Assembly: GCA_021648845.1 (NCBI GenBank)
Contig: JAKJHY010000019.1
Span: 39,357 to 103,356 of the forward strand
Direction: 5' to 3'
Length of the DNA: 64,000 bases
Source: Mycobacterium sp. MBM
GTDB lineage: Bacteria > Actinomycetota > Actinomycetes > Mycobacteriales > Mycobacteriaceae
The position numbers and the translations under genes are program-made. The notes below the pieces were generated by a model. That model searched no databases and was not told where the DNA came from. It worked only from the letters and a program-made list of their open reading frames with translations. Positions 16,828 to 25,955 of this stretch are shown piece by piece (within the stretch, counting starts at the first letter, position 1; each line of letters starts with the position of its first letter).

Positions 16828-17157
16828 CTAGACCACCGGCTCCTTGATGAGCTGGATATAGGCAGCGCCGCTGTCGAGCACCCGCGGCTGTTTCCACACC
16901 TCGACCGGGAAGCTCACCATCACGATCGACTGGCCCAGGTGCACCAGGGCCTTGGCGTCCTCGGGCATGCTCGACAGTGGGAAGCGGGCATCCACATAGA
17001 CCATGATGTCCTCCAGTCGCGCCATGCCGGCGTCGTAGAGTTCCTGCATCTCGGCCATCGTGGAGTTGAGGCGCTTGGAGTACCGCTCCTCCTCGGTGGG
17101 CAGGCACCAGTCGGAGAAACGCTCCAAATCGGCGAATTCCTCGGGCAGCTTAGACAT
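16828..17157 (-). CDS. 109-residue protein of unknown function in the Rieske operon
   Basis: I do not recognise a family. The protein is soluble and rich in charged residues at its N-terminus (MSKLPEEFADLERFSDWCLP), with a helical middle (STMAEMQELYDAGMARLEDI) and a more hydrophobic C-terminal half. The ATG at 17157 overlaps the end of the Rieske gene by 8 bp and the stop lies 2 bp before the amidohydrolase start, so it is embedded in the operon. It may be a small accessory subunit of the oxygenase. Confidence 0.8.
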   Translation of the reverse strand: MSKLPEEFADLERFSDWCLPTEEERYSKRLNSTMAEMQELYDAGMARLEDIMVYVDARFPLSSMPEDAKALVHLGQSIVMVSFPVEVWKQPRVLDSGAAYIQLIKEPVV

Positions 17158-18493
17158 GTGCTGATTCCTTCTCGGTCTTCGTGGTGGCCGCGCCGTTCGC
17201 CGATCCGTTGCCCGACGTTGCCTCGAGGCTCGCCTTGTACCTGTCAACGTACTGGTGGGCCGTCATGTGCAGATGGCGAAGCAGGATTTCCTGGTCGCAC
17301 AGCGGGAATTCGGTGACGGCGCGGGTGCCGATCTGGCTCTGGGTCGCTTCCAAGGTGTTGGCGTCCTGGAATGCGTACTCCTTGAACGTCACCGCGGCAA
17401 GCTCCTGGGAGAGCCGTTCGCGCAGGTTCTTCGGCGGCACGAAATACAGGTCGGCTTCGAAGATGTGGCTGTCCACGCCGGTCGGCCAGTAGTTGTATGT
17501 CAGGTACCAGCCGGGTGCCCAGAACAGCAGGGTCCAGTTCGGGAAGAACTCGAAAGAGTCGGTGCCCCAGGACTTGTGCCGGCCCGGATTGATCGCCGGC
17601 GGCAGTTCGTCGGGCAGAATGCCCTTGATGGCGGGCCGGTCCCACGGGCCGAACAGCCCGCTGTGCAGGATTCGTTCGATCGGTTTGACCATGTTGAGGT
17701 CCTTGGGCGGGGACATGCCGCCCCAGGATGACACCATGGAGTGATCGCCCTTGATGTCGTAGGCCAGCGCCTCGAAGCCGAACTGGGCCAGCTTCTCGGC
17801 CTCCTCCTTCTCCGCCTGCTTCATGTGCAGGATCGGCGCGTGATAGAACTCGGTGAACGCGTCGATGAACAGCTTCCAGTTGGCCTTGACTTCGGAGCGG
17901 TAGCTGTAGTGCTCGGTCATCTCGTGGAACGGATAGCCCGCCAGGCCACGCCCGAACTCGCCGAGGTAATCGGCAAGGGGCTCGGCGTCATCGTCGAAGT
18001 TGACGAAGATGAAGCCTTCCCACACCTCGCAGCGCACCGGCTTGAGCGGGTAGTCGGCCTTGTCGAGGTCGAAGAACTCCTGCTCCTGCTGGACGAAGGT
18101 CAGCTCGCCCTTGAGGTCGTAGCGCCAGGCGTGGTACTTGCAGACGAACTGCCGGCAGCTTCCGGAGACTTCCTCGCCCGGGTAGTCGTTCCACACCAGC
18201 TTGTTACCGCGGTGGCGGCACAGGTTGTAGAAGGCGCGGATCTGGTCGCCGTCGTTGACGATGATGATGGACACACCGGGGCCGACCGAGGGGAGTTCGC
18301 GGGTGACGTAGCGGCCCTTCTTGGGGACGAGCTCCACCCGCCCCATGTGCAGCCAGGTCTTGCGGAAGATGGCCTGCTGTTCGAGCTTCCAATGTTCGGG
18401 ATCGATGGAGTCGGTGTAGTCGACCGGTGCCGTGCCGAGTTCCGGCCAGTTTTCGGTCCAGCTTCCCGCTGCGGGTTTCGGGAAAAACGCCAC
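17150..18493 (-). CDS. Rieske non-haem iron aromatic-ring-hydroxylating oxygenase, alpha subunit
   Basis: A 447-residue oxygenase. The Rieske [2Fe-2S] ligands are Cys92, His94, Cys118 and His121 (CRHRGN, then CKYHAW). The mononuclear iron site is visible as NWKLFIDAFTEFYHAPILH with His218 and His223. No beta subunit gene is adjacent, so an alpha-only enzyme is likely. It would insert oxygen into a ring using a separate reductase; none lies nearby. First gene of a six-gene minus-strand operon; a perfect GAGAAT-N3-ATTCTC operator lies 93 bp upstream. Confidence 0.95.
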   Translation of the reverse strand: MAFFPKPAAGSWTENWPELGTAPVDYTDSIDPEHWKLEQQAIFRKTWLHMGRVELVPKKGRYVTRELPSVGPGVSIIIVNDGDQIRAFYNLCRHRGNKLVWNDYPGEEVSGSCRQFVCKYHAWRYDLKGELTFVQQEQEFFDLDKADYPLKPVRCEVWEGFIFVNFDDDAEPLADYLGEFGRGLAGYPFHEMTEHYSYRSEVKANWKLFIDAFTEFYHAPILHMKQAEKEEAEKLAQFGFEALAYDIKGDHSMVSSWGGMSPPKDLNMVKPIERILHSGLFGPWDRPAIKGILPDELPPAINPGRHKSWGTDSFEFFPNWTLLFWAPGWYLTYNYWPTGVDSHIFEADLYFVPPKNLRERLSQELAAVTFKEYAFQDANTLEATQSQIGTRAVTEFPLCDQEILLRHLHMTAHQYVDRYKASLEATSGNGSANGAATTKTEKESAHV

Positions 18494-18585
18494 GGTGCAA
18501 CCTCTCTGAGTGTGGTCCTGGTCGGGTCCGTCGCTCGCGGCCGGATGCTGGCGGACCAGCGGGGCGTCGGCGTCTTCTCCGGTAC

Positions 18586-18600
18586 GAGAATCATATTCTC
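18586..18600. promoter_or_regulatory. GAGAAT-N3-ATTCTC operator (perfect copy)
   Basis: Reads GAGAATCATATTCTC, 93 bp upstream of the Rieske oxygenase start at 18493. Confidence 0.8.
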
Positions 18601-18731
18601 ATAACTGACTAACAGATTTCCACTCTTTGGCCGTAAGGTCAACGATGCCGTCTGGGATGCCGACCGGCGCAGGCCGTGCCCGAGGTCCGAAAAGGCGCGG
18701 TCAGGGGTGGCGGCTGCCGGAACGGACGTTG

Positions 18732-18775
18732 ATTCTCGTAACATGAGAAGTTAGTTTGCAACTATCGAGAATCTC
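18732..18775. promoter_or_regulatory. cluster of GAGAAT-like half-sites
   Basis: ATTCTC (18732-18737), GAGAAG (18745-18750) and GAGAAT followed by CTC (18767-18775) lie just upstream of the amidohydrolase start at 18811. The half-sites match the regulon motif but not its 3-bp spacing; the TTCTC/GAGAA pair has a 7-bp centre. Could be a weaker or composite binding site. Confidence 0.45.
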
Positions 18776-18810
18776 AAGCGCTGGCCGAAGGCACCCCGAA
18801 GGGACAGCTC

Positions 18811-20109
18811 ATGCACCAAGACGACATGATTCTGATCAGCGTCGACGATCACATCATCGAACCGCCGGATATGTTCAAGAACCACCTGCCGGCGAAATAT
18901 GTCGACGAGGCGCCTCGGTTGGTGCACAACCCGGACGGTTCGGACACCTGGCAGTTCCGCGATACCGTCATCCCGAACGTCGCGCTCAACGCGGTGGCCG
19001 GTCGCCCCAAGGAGGAGTACGGCCTGGAGCCCCAGGGGCTCGACGAGATCCGCAAGGGCTGCTACGACGCCGCCGAGCGGGTCAAGGACATGAACGCCGG
19101 TGGCGTGCTTGCCACCATGAACTTCCCGTCCTTCCCGGGGTTCGCCGCGCGACTGTTCGCCACCGAGGACACCGAGTTCTCGCTGGCGCTCGTGCAGGCC
19201 TACAACGACTGGCACATCGACGAATGGTGTGGTTCGCATCCGGGTCGTTTCATCCCGATGGCCATCCCGGCGATCTGGGATCCGCAGTTGTGCGCCGACG
19301 AAGTACGGCGGGTGTCGAAGAAGGGTGTGCACTCGCTGACTTTCACCGAGAACCCCGCGGCGCTGGGCTATCCGAGCTTCCACGACCTGGACTACTGGAC
19401 ACCGCTGTGGGATGCGCTGGTGGATACCGACACCGTGATGAACGTGCACATCGGGTCATCGGGCCGGCTGGCGATCACCGCACCGGACGCGCCCATGGAC
19501 GTGATGATCACGCTGCAGCCGATGAACATCGTGCAGGCCGCCGCCGACCTGTTGTGGTCGGCGCCGATCAAGGCCTATCCGGATCTGAAGATCGCCTTGT
19601 CCGAGGGCGGCACCGGGTGGATCCCGTATTTCCTGGACCGGGTGGACCGTACCTATGAGATGCATTCCACCTGGACGCACCAGGACTTCGGTGGCAAGTT
19701 GCCTTCGGAGGTCTTCCGGGAGCACTTCATGACCTGCTTCATCTCCGACCCGGTGGGAGTCAAGAACCGGCACATGATCGGCGTGGACAACATCTGCTGG
19801 GAGATGGACTACCCGCATTCGGACTCCATGTGGCCCGGTGCGCCCGAAGAACTGCATGCGGTGTTCGATACCTACGACGTACCCGATGACGAGATCAACA
19901 AGATCACTCACGAAAATGCCATGCGGCTGTACCACTTCGAACCCTTCGCGCACATCCCGCGCGAGCAGGCCACCGTCGGCGCGCTGCGCAAACAGGCCGA
20001 GGGCCACGATGTGTCGATCCAGGCGCTCAGCCATCACGACAAGCGGGCCGGATCAGCGGTCGCAGACTTCACCGCGAATGCCCGCGCGGTATCGGGCGTC
20101 CAGGACTAG
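18811..20109 (+). CDS. amidohydrolase family 2 (ACMSD-like)
   Basis: A 432-residue TIM-barrel metal-dependent hydrolase. Seen: SVDDHIIEPPDMF at the first strand, VDTDTVMNVHIGSSG mid-barrel, and the late WEMDYPHSDSMWP with the conserved Asp. It is longer at the C-terminus than the other three family-2 members here. AAGGGA precedes the ATG. First gene of a six-gene plus-strand operon with ACAD, CoA-transferase, crotonase and thiolase, so the product is likely fed into a beta-oxidation-like sequence. Confidence 0.9.
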   Translation: MHQDDMILISVDDHIIEPPDMFKNHLPAKYVDEAPRLVHNPDGSDTWQFRDTVIPNVALNAVAGRPKEEYGLEPQGLDEIRKGCYDAAERVKDMNAGGVLATMNFPSFPGFAARLFATEDTEFSLALVQAYNDWHIDEWCGSHPGRFIPMAIPAIWDPQLCADEVRRVSKKGVHSLTFTENPAALGYPSFHDLDYWTPLWDALVDTDTVMNVHIGSSGRLAITAPDAPMDVMITLQPMNIVQAAADLLWSAPIKAYPDLKIALSEGGTGWIPYFLDRVDRTYEMHSTWTHQDFGGKLPSEVFREHFMTCFISDPVGVKNRHMIGVDNICWEMDYPHSDSMWPGAPEELHAVFDTYDVPDDEINKITHENAMRLYHFEPFAHIPREQATVGALRKQAEGHDVSIQALSHHDKRAGSAVADFTANARAVSGVQD

Positions 20110-20180
20110 CCACAGGGCGCGGCTGGACGGTGCAGGCCCATCTGCACCGTGCCATCGTGCGCACGGACCGAGGAGGAACG

Positions 20181-21371
20181 GTGTCTGAGGGAATGAACTT
20201 CGAACTCACCGAGGACCAGCAGCTGATCCGGAAATCGGTTGCCGAGCTGGCGGCCAGGTTCGACGACCACTACTGGATGGAAAAGGACCAGTCCCACGAG
20301 TTCCCGACCGAGTTCTACGATGCCATCGCCGCCGGCGGCTGGTTGGGTATGACGATTCCGGAGGAATACGGCGGACACGGTCTCGGTATCACCGAGGCCA
20401 CCATCCTGGCCGAGGAGGTGGCCCGCTCCGGTGGCGCCATGAACGCCGCGAGCGCCATCCACATGTCGATCTTCGGGATGCAGCCGGTCGTGGTGTTCGG
20501 GTCGGAGGAGATGAAGAGGGCAACACTGCCGCGCATCGCCAACGGTGACCTGCACGTGTGCTTCGGGGTCACCGAACCCGGTGCGGGCCTCGACACCTCA
20601 CGCATCACCACCTCTGCCAAACGGGTGGGCGATCACTACGTGGCCAACGGGCGCAAGGTATGGATCTCCAAGGCGCTGGAGTCGGAGAAGATCCTGTTGC
20701 TCACCCGGACCGAGAACCGTGACGACGTGGAAAAGCGGGGCGCCAAACCGACCGACGGCCTGACCCTGTTCCTCACCGATATCGACCGCAATCACATCGA
20801 CATCCGCCCGATCAAGAAGATGGGCCGCAATGCGGTCAGCTCCAACGAGGTCTTCATCGACGACCTGCGCATCCCGGTAGCGGACCGCATCGGCGAAGAG
20901 GGGAAGGGCTTTTCCTACATCCTGCATGGACTCAACCCGGAGCGGATGCTGATCGCCGCCGAAGCGCTCGGCATCGGCCGGGTCGCACTCGATCGCGCCG
21001 TCAAGTACGCCAACGAACGGGTGGTGTTCGATCGTCCCATCGGCCAGAACCAGGGCATCGCGTTTCCGCTCGCCGACTCGCTGGCACGCCTGGATGCCGC
21101 CGAGCTGATTCTGCGCAAGGCCACCTGGCTCTACGACAACGGGCAGTCCTGCGGGCGCGAGGCCAATATGGCCAAGTATCTGTGCGCCGACGCCGGGTTC
21201 GGCGCAGCCGACCGCGCCTTGCAGACCCACGGCGGTATGGGCTACTCCGAGGAATACAACATCTCGCGGTTCTTCCGGGAGTCGCGCCTGATGAAGATCG
21301 CACCGGTGAGCCAGGAGATGATCCTCAACTTCCTGGCCGCCAACGTTCTCGGCCTGCCCAAGAGCTATTGA
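20181..21371 (+). CDS. acyl-CoA dehydrogenase
   Basis: A 396-residue ACAD. Seen: FGVTEPGAGLDTSRITTSAKR at the FAD/substrate site, the mid-domain VWISKALESEKIL, and the C-terminal THGGMGYSEEYNISRFFRESR with SQEMILNFLA. The GTG at 20181 follows AGGAGG by 5-6 bp, a much better start than the upstream ATG at 20130. It oxidises an acyl-CoA at the alpha-beta position with electron transfer to ETF. Second gene of the 18.8-25.8 kb operon. Confidence 0.93.
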   Translation: MSEGMNFELTEDQQLIRKSVAELAARFDDHYWMEKDQSHEFPTEFYDAIAAGGWLGMTIPEEYGGHGLGITEATILAEEVARSGGAMNAASAIHMSIFGMQPVVVFGSEEMKRATLPRIANGDLHVCFGVTEPGAGLDTSRITTSAKRVGDHYVANGRKVWISKALESEKILLLTRTENRDDVEKRGAKPTDGLTLFLTDIDRNHIDIRPIKKMGRNAVSSNEVFIDDLRIPVADRIGEEGKGFSYILHGLNPERMLIAAEALGIGRVALDRAVKYANERVVFDRPIGQNQGIAFPLADSLARLDAAELILRKATWLYDNGQSCGREANMAKYLCADAGFGAADRALQTHGGMGYSEEYNISRFFRESRLMKIAPVSQEMILNFLAANVLGLPKSY

Positions 21372-21417
21372 TGGGGCCGTTCCCGTGGGTCCGACGCGGC
21401 ATGGTTATGTGAGGACC

Positions 21418-22629
21418 GTGAGCGCACCGCTTAACGGCATCACCGTAGTCGCGATGGAACAGGCCGTGTCCGCGCCGATGTGCACCAGGGTGCTCGCCGA
21501 TTTCGGCGCCCGGGTGATCAAGATCGAGAACCCCAACGGCGGGGACTTCGCGCGAGACTACGACGATGTGGTGAACGGTCTGGCCGCTCACTTCGTGTGG
21601 GCGAACCGCGGTAAGGAATCGGTGACGCTGAACCTGAAATCGCCGGCGGGTATGGACCTGCTGCACCGGTTGCTCGACGGCGCGGACGCCTTCGTGTCCA
21701 ATCTGGCCCCCGGCGCCACCGCGCGTCTCGGGCTGGGCGCGGCGGACATGCACGCCCGGCACCCGCAGGTGATCCCACTGGAGATCGATGGTTACGGCCC
21801 CGGCGGGCCGCTGTCGGACAAACGCGCATATGACCTGCTGGTGCAGGCCGAGTCCGGATCATGCGCGGCCACCGGATTCCCGGGAATGCCGGCCAAACCC
21901 GGGGCGCCGGTCGCCGATATCAGCACAGGTCTGTATTCGGCGCTGTCGATCATGGCGCTGCTGCTGGGCCGCGCGCGAAGCGGCACCACCGATGCCGCGC
22001 CCGCCGTGGCGGTCAGCCTGTTCGACACCATGACCGACATCATGGGCTACCAACTCACCTACACCCAGCACTCCGGCATCGACCAGGAGCCGCTGGGCAT
22101 GAGTTCACCCGCGGTCGCACCCTACGGCTCGTTCGGCACCCGGGATGGCCAGACGGTCGTCCTCGGTACCACCAACGACCGGGAATGGCAGCGGTTGGCC
22201 CGAGAGATCATCGAACGCCCCGACCTCGCCGACGATCCGCGCTTCGCCACCAACCCGCAACGCTGTGCGCATCGCGACGAGCTCAACGCCGCCATCCAGT
22301 CCTGGTGCGCGCGAAACGATCTCGACACCATCCAACGCGTCGCGGACAAGGCAGGTATCGGCAACTCGCGATACAACAAGCCCAGTGAGGTCATCGCACA
22401 TCCGCATCTACAGGCGCGGGACCGGTGGCGCCAGGTCAGCACGCCCGCCGGTGCGATCTCCGCGCTGCTACCCCCGCCGGTCATCAGCGGCATCGAACTG
22501 GGTATGGGCGCAGTGCCCGGATTGGGCCAGCACACCGACACCGTGCTGCGTGATCTCGGCTGCAGCCCCGGCGATATCGCCGCGCTACGCGCCGACGGAG
22601 CGATCGGTCCGGAGTACGCCCATGGCTGA
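21418..22629 (+). CDS. CaiB/BaiF (type III) CoA-transferase
   Basis: A 403-residue single-unit family III CoA-transferase. Seen: an N-terminal ITVVAMEQAVSAPMCTRVLADFGARVIKIE and the catalytic-Asp segment APVADISTG. It transfers CoA between acids without ATP. I take the GTG at 21418 (VSAPLNGITVV) as start because similarity begins there; the frame is open back to an ATG at 21385. The stop overlaps the ATG of the crotonase gene by 8 bp. Confidence 0.92.
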   Translation: MSAPLNGITVVAMEQAVSAPMCTRVLADFGARVIKIENPNGGDFARDYDDVVNGLAAHFVWANRGKESVTLNLKSPAGMDLLHRLLDGADAFVSNLAPGATARLGLGAADMHARHPQVIPLEIDGYGPGGPLSDKRAYDLLVQAESGSCAATGFPGMPAKPGAPVADISTGLYSALSIMALLLGRARSGTTDAAPAVAVSLFDTMTDIMGYQLTYTQHSGIDQEPLGMSSPAVAPYGSFGTRDGQTVVLGTTNDREWQRLAREIIERPDLADDPRFATNPQRCAHRDELNAAIQSWCARNDLDTIQRVADKAGIGNSRYNKPSEVIAHPHLQARDRWRQVSTPAGAISALLPPPVISGIELGMGAVPGLGQHTDTVLRDLGCSPGDIAALRADGAIGPEYAHG

Positions 22630-23449
22630 ATCACTGCTGGTCGAGGACCGCGACGGGGTACGCACCCTCACCCTCAACCGGCCGCACCGCAAGAACGCCA
22701 TCGACGTCGGGCTCTGGCATGCCCTGGCCGCCGCACTGCGTGAAGTCGATGCCGACGACTCGGTGCGCGCGGTGGTACTGACCGGAGCAGGGGGCGCATT
22801 TTGCTCCGGTGCCGATATCGGTACCGGTGATGCCGCCCACCCGCGACGCAAGCTGCAGCGACTCACCGATGTCGCGCTGGCCCTGCACAATCTCACGGTG
22901 CCGACCATCGCCAAGGTCACCGGCGTCGCCGTCGGCGCGGGCTGGAATCTGGCGTTGGGCTGCGACCTCGTGGTGGCCACCCCGGAATCGACGTTCTGTC
23001 AGATCTTCTCGCGGCGCGGGCTCTCGGTCGATCTCGGTGGCTCCTGGCTATTGCCCAAGATCGTCGGTCTGCAGCAGGCCAAACGCCTTGTGCTGCTTGC
23101 CGATATGATCGACGCCGCCGAGGCCCATCGGCTCGGGCTGGTGACCTGGGTGCACGAAGCTCACGCGATCGACGGGTTCGTCGACGATCTGGCGCGCCGG
23201 CTCGCCGACGGGCCACCCTTCGCGCTGGCGCAGAGCAAGGCGTTGCTCAACGACGGTGCCGCAACCACGTTCGCCGAGGCCCTCGGTAATGAGGCTCGGG
23301 CGCAGCCCGGCAATTTCGCCACCGCGGACTCGGCGGAGGCCTACCGGGCGTTCGCCGCCAAACGCGATCCGTCATTCACCGGCACGTGGGCGATACCGCC
23401 CGCTTCCTCGGGAGTAGGAGCGGAGCGACCCGAGGGACAACACACTTAA
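22622..23449 (+). CDS. enoyl-CoA hydratase (crotonase family)
   Basis: A 275-residue crotonase. Seen: LTLNRPHRKNAID at the first strands, the oxyanion-hole segment GAFCSGADIG and the second segment VTGVAVGAGWNLALGCDLVVA, with FCQIFSRRGLSVDLGGSWLLP covering the usual catalytic Glu region (there Asp). Hydrates a 2-enoyl-CoA made by the neighbouring ACAD. The ATG at 22622 overlaps the CaiB stop. Followed after 10 bp by thiolase. Confidence 0.92.
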   Translation: MAESLLVEDRDGVRTLTLNRPHRKNAIDVGLWHALAAALREVDADDSVRAVVLTGAGGAFCSGADIGTGDAAHPRRKLQRLTDVALALHNLTVPTIAKVTGVAVGAGWNLALGCDLVVATPESTFCQIFSRRGLSVDLGGSWLLPKIVGLQQAKRLVLLADMIDAAEAHRLGLVTWVHEAHAIDGFVDDLARRLADGPPFALAQSKALLNDGAATTFAEALGNEARAQPGNFATADSAEAYRAFAAKRDPSFTGTWAIPPASSGVGAERPEGQHT

Positions 23450-23459
23450 GGAGCAGTTC

Positions 23460-24605
23460 ATGCGCGAGACCGTCATCGTCGGAGCCGTACGCACCCCGGT
23501 CGGGAAGCGCAACGGTGGTCTGTCCGACCAGCACGCCGCCGACCTGTCCGCTCTGGTGCTCAACGAACTGTGTGAGCGCACCGGAGTCGACCCGGCCTTG
23601 ATCGACGACGTGGTGTGGGGCTGTGTCTCGCAGGTGGGGGATCAGTCCAGCAATATCGGTCGGTACGCCGTGCTGGCCGCCGGCTGGCCGGAGTCCATCC
23701 CGGGGACGACGGTGAACCGGGCTTGCGGATCCAGCCAGCAGGCCCTTGACTTCGCGGTACAGGCCGTGATGTCCGGTCAGCAGGATGTCGTGGTGGCCGG
23801 CGGCGTCGAGGTGATGAGCCGGGTCCCGCTGGGCGCGGCGCGTGCCACCGGGCAGCCCTATGGGCCGAAAGTCTTTGCCCGCTATGACGATTTCTCGTTC
23901 AATCAGGGTATCTCGGCGGAACTGATCTGCCAGAAATGGGACTTGTCGCGAACCCGCTGTGACGAGTATGCCGCCCGCTCGCACGAACTCGCCGCCGCCG
24001 CGCAGGACTCGGGCGCGTTCGTCGACCAGATCGTGCCGGTGTTCACCGAATCCGATGTGATCGCCGGTGACGAGGGCATCCGCCGCGGTACCACCGTGCA
24101 GAAGCTGGCCGGCCTCAAGCCCGCCTTCACCGAGGATGGTGTGATCCACGCCGGGAACTCTTCACAGATCTCCGACGGTGCGGCCGCGCTGCTGGTGATG
24201 ACCGCCGACCAGGCGCTGAACCTGGGCCTGACACCGTTGGTGCGCTACCGTGCCGGCGCGGTGACCGGCGCCGACCCGGTGCTGATGCTGACCGGGCCGA
24301 TTCCGGCGACCGAGAAGGTTTTGCACAAGGCAGGCATCGGCATCGACGAGGTCGGGGTGTTCGAGGTCAACGAGGCGTTTGCGCCGGTTCCGCTGGCGTG
24401 GCTCGCCGAGACCGGTGTGGACGAGGCCAAGCTCAACCCGTTGGGTGGGGCGATATCGCTGGGGCATCCGCTCGGCGCCTCCGGCGCGGTGTTGATGACC
24501 AGGATGATCCATCACATGCGTGACAACGGAATTCGGTATGGACTGCAGACCATGTGCGAGGGCGGCGGCACGGCCAACGCGACCCTGGTCGAGTACGTCT
24601 TCTAG
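23460..24605 (+). CDS. thiolase (acetyl-CoA acyltransferase)
   Basis: A 381-residue thiolase with the complete catalytic set: Cys89 (NRACGSSQQ), His336 (GHPLGASG) and Cys366 (MCEGGG). The ATG follows AAGGAG by 6-7 bp. It cleaves a 3-ketoacyl-CoA, completing the ACAD-hydratase-thiolase series of this operon. No separate hydroxyacyl-CoA dehydrogenase lies in the operon; an SDR elsewhere in the window could supply that step. Confidence 0.95.
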   Translation: MRETVIVGAVRTPVGKRNGGLSDQHAADLSALVLNELCERTGVDPALIDDVVWGCVSQVGDQSSNIGRYAVLAAGWPESIPGTTVNRACGSSQQALDFAVQAVMSGQQDVVVAGGVEVMSRVPLGAARATGQPYGPKVFARYDDFSFNQGISAELICQKWDLSRTRCDEYAARSHELAAAAQDSGAFVDQIVPVFTESDVIAGDEGIRRGTTVQKLAGLKPAFTEDGVIHAGNSSQISDGAAALLVMTADQALNLGLTPLVRYRAGAVTGADPVLMLTGPIPATEKVLHKAGIGIDEVGVFEVNEAFAPVPLAWLAETGVDEAKLNPLGGAISLGHPLGASGAVLMTRMIHHMRDNGIRYGLQTMCEGGGTANATLVEYVF

Positions 24606-24620
24606 GCGAAAGGGCAACAC

Positions 24621-25769
24621 GTGCAACGCAATCTGTTCACCGAAGACCATGAGGCATTCCGCGAGCTGGCGCGTGACTTCGTCGAGAAGGAGGTCGTGCC
24701 GGCCTATCCCGAGTGGGAGAAGGGCGGCCGGATGCCGCGCGCGGTGTTCCAGAAGATGGGTGCCTTGGGCATGCTGGGCATGGCCATCCCCGAGGAGTAC
24801 GGCGGCGGTGGCGCACCGGACTATCGCTACAACGTGGTGCTGCAGGAGGAGGCGGCCCGGGCCCTGGTGACCCTGTCCACGGTGCGCACCCAGCTGGAGG
24901 TGATCCTGCCCTACTTCCTGCACTATGCGAACGACGAGCAGCGCAAGCGGTGGTTCCCCGGGCTGGCCGACGGCACGCTGCTGACGGCCGTGGCGATGAC
25001 GGAACCGGGCACCGGATCCGATCTGGCGGGTATGCGCACCAGTGCGGTCCGCGACGGAGATCACTGGATCCTGAACGGGGCCAAGACCTTCATCACGGGA
25101 GGGATGCAGGCCGACCTCGTCATCGTCGTCGCGCGTACCACCACCGATCCGGACAACCGGCGCAAGGGGCTGACCCTGCTCGTGGTCGAGGACGGTATGA
25201 CCGGCTTCACCCGTGGTCGCGAGCTGGAGAAGATGGGCTGCAAGGTGCAGGACACCGCCGAGTTGTCCTTCGTGGATGTACGGGTGCCGGCGGCCAATGT
25301 GCTCGGCGCGGAGGGCGAGGCGTTCGGCTACCTGGGCCACAATTTGCCGCAAGAACGGCTCACCGTCGCGGTGGGGTCGGTGGCCCAGGCCCGCTCGGCG
25401 ATCGCGGCGGCCATCGACTACACCAAGGACCGCAAGGCATTCGGGACGCCCGTCGCATCGTTCCAGAACACCAAGTTCGAACTGGCGGCCTGCTCGACGG
25501 AGGTGGAGGCCGCTCAGGCGATGCTGGACCGGGCCGTGGCCCTGCATGTCGACGGCGAGTTGTCCGCGCCGGATGCGGCCAGGGTGAAACTGTTCTGCAC
25601 CGAGATGCAGGCCCGGGTGATCGACCGCTGCCTGCAGCTCTTCGGTGGCTACGGCTACATGATGGAGTACCCGATCGCCCGGCTGTACACCGACGCCCGG
25701 GTGGCCCGCATCTACGCCGGGACCAGCGAGGTCATGAAGGTCATCATCGCCAAATCGCTCGGCCTCTGA
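24621..25769 (+). CDS. acyl-CoA dehydrogenase
   Basis: A 382-residue ACAD with all usual segments: AVAMTEPGTGSDLAGMRTSAV, ILNGAKTFITGG, then the C-terminal FGGYGYMMEYPIARLYTDAR and the GTSEVMKVIIAKSLGL end. GTG start with AAAGGG upstream. Last gene of the operon; a strong stem-loop terminator begins 5 bp after the stop. Its close match to the canonical pattern suggests an ordinary homotetrameric enzyme, unlike the paired ACADs elsewhere in the window. Confidence 0.95.
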   Translation: MQRNLFTEDHEAFRELARDFVEKEVVPAYPEWEKGGRMPRAVFQKMGALGMLGMAIPEEYGGGGAPDYRYNVVLQEEAARALVTLSTVRTQLEVILPYFLHYANDEQRKRWFPGLADGTLLTAVAMTEPGTGSDLAGMRTSAVRDGDHWILNGAKTFITGGMQADLVIVVARTTTDPDNRRKGLTLLVVEDGMTGFTRGRELEKMGCKVQDTAELSFVDVRVPAANVLGAEGEAFGYLGHNLPQERLTVAVGSVAQARSAIAAAIDYTKDRKAFGTPVASFQNTKFELAACSTEVEAAQAMLDRAVALHVDGELSAPDAARVKLFCTEMQARVIDRCLQLFGGYGYMMEYPIARLYTDARVARIYAGTSEVMKVIIAKSLGL

Positions 25770-25773
25770 TTTT

Positions 25774-25810
25774 TGGAGTTTCAGCCGTCTCGACCGCGGC
25801 TGAAACTCCA
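25774..25810 (+). terminator. stem-loop terminator after the 18.8-25.8 kb operon
   Basis: Perfect 14-bp arms TGGAGTTTCAGCCG (25774-25787) and CGGCTGAAACTCCA (25797-25810) with a 9-base loop, preceded by a T run. No long U tract follows, as is common for mycobacterial terminators. Confidence 0.75.
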
Positions 25811-25904
25811 CAAGACCGAACGTGCGTAGTGCTCTCGGTGTGCTGACCAGGCACGTGACACCGGCCCCGAAATTTGTTAACTGAGACCCTTGTCACAGCG
25901 GGCT

Positions 25905-25936
25905 AACCAACCTACTGTGTGTTCAGTTGGTTGGTT
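25905..25936. promoter_or_regulatory. long palindromic operator upstream of TetR gene
   Basis: Two 13-bp arms, AACCAACCTACTG (25905-25917) and CAGTTGGTTGGTT (25924-25936), match at 12 of 13 positions around TGTGTT. It ends 19 bp before the chosen GTG of the TetR gene, so it very likely is its autoregulatory operator. Confidence 0.7.
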
Positions 25937-25955
25937 CCTCGTGGATGGGAGTGCG

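Larger units (their letters stand above)
18494..18810. other. divergent promoter region, Rieske operon / amidohydrolase operon
   Basis: 317 bp between two divergent operons. It holds one perfect palindrome (18586-18600) towards the Rieske side and a cluster of GAGAAT/GAGAAG half-sites (18732-18775) towards the amidohydrolase side. No gene seen on either strand. Confidence 0.65.
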
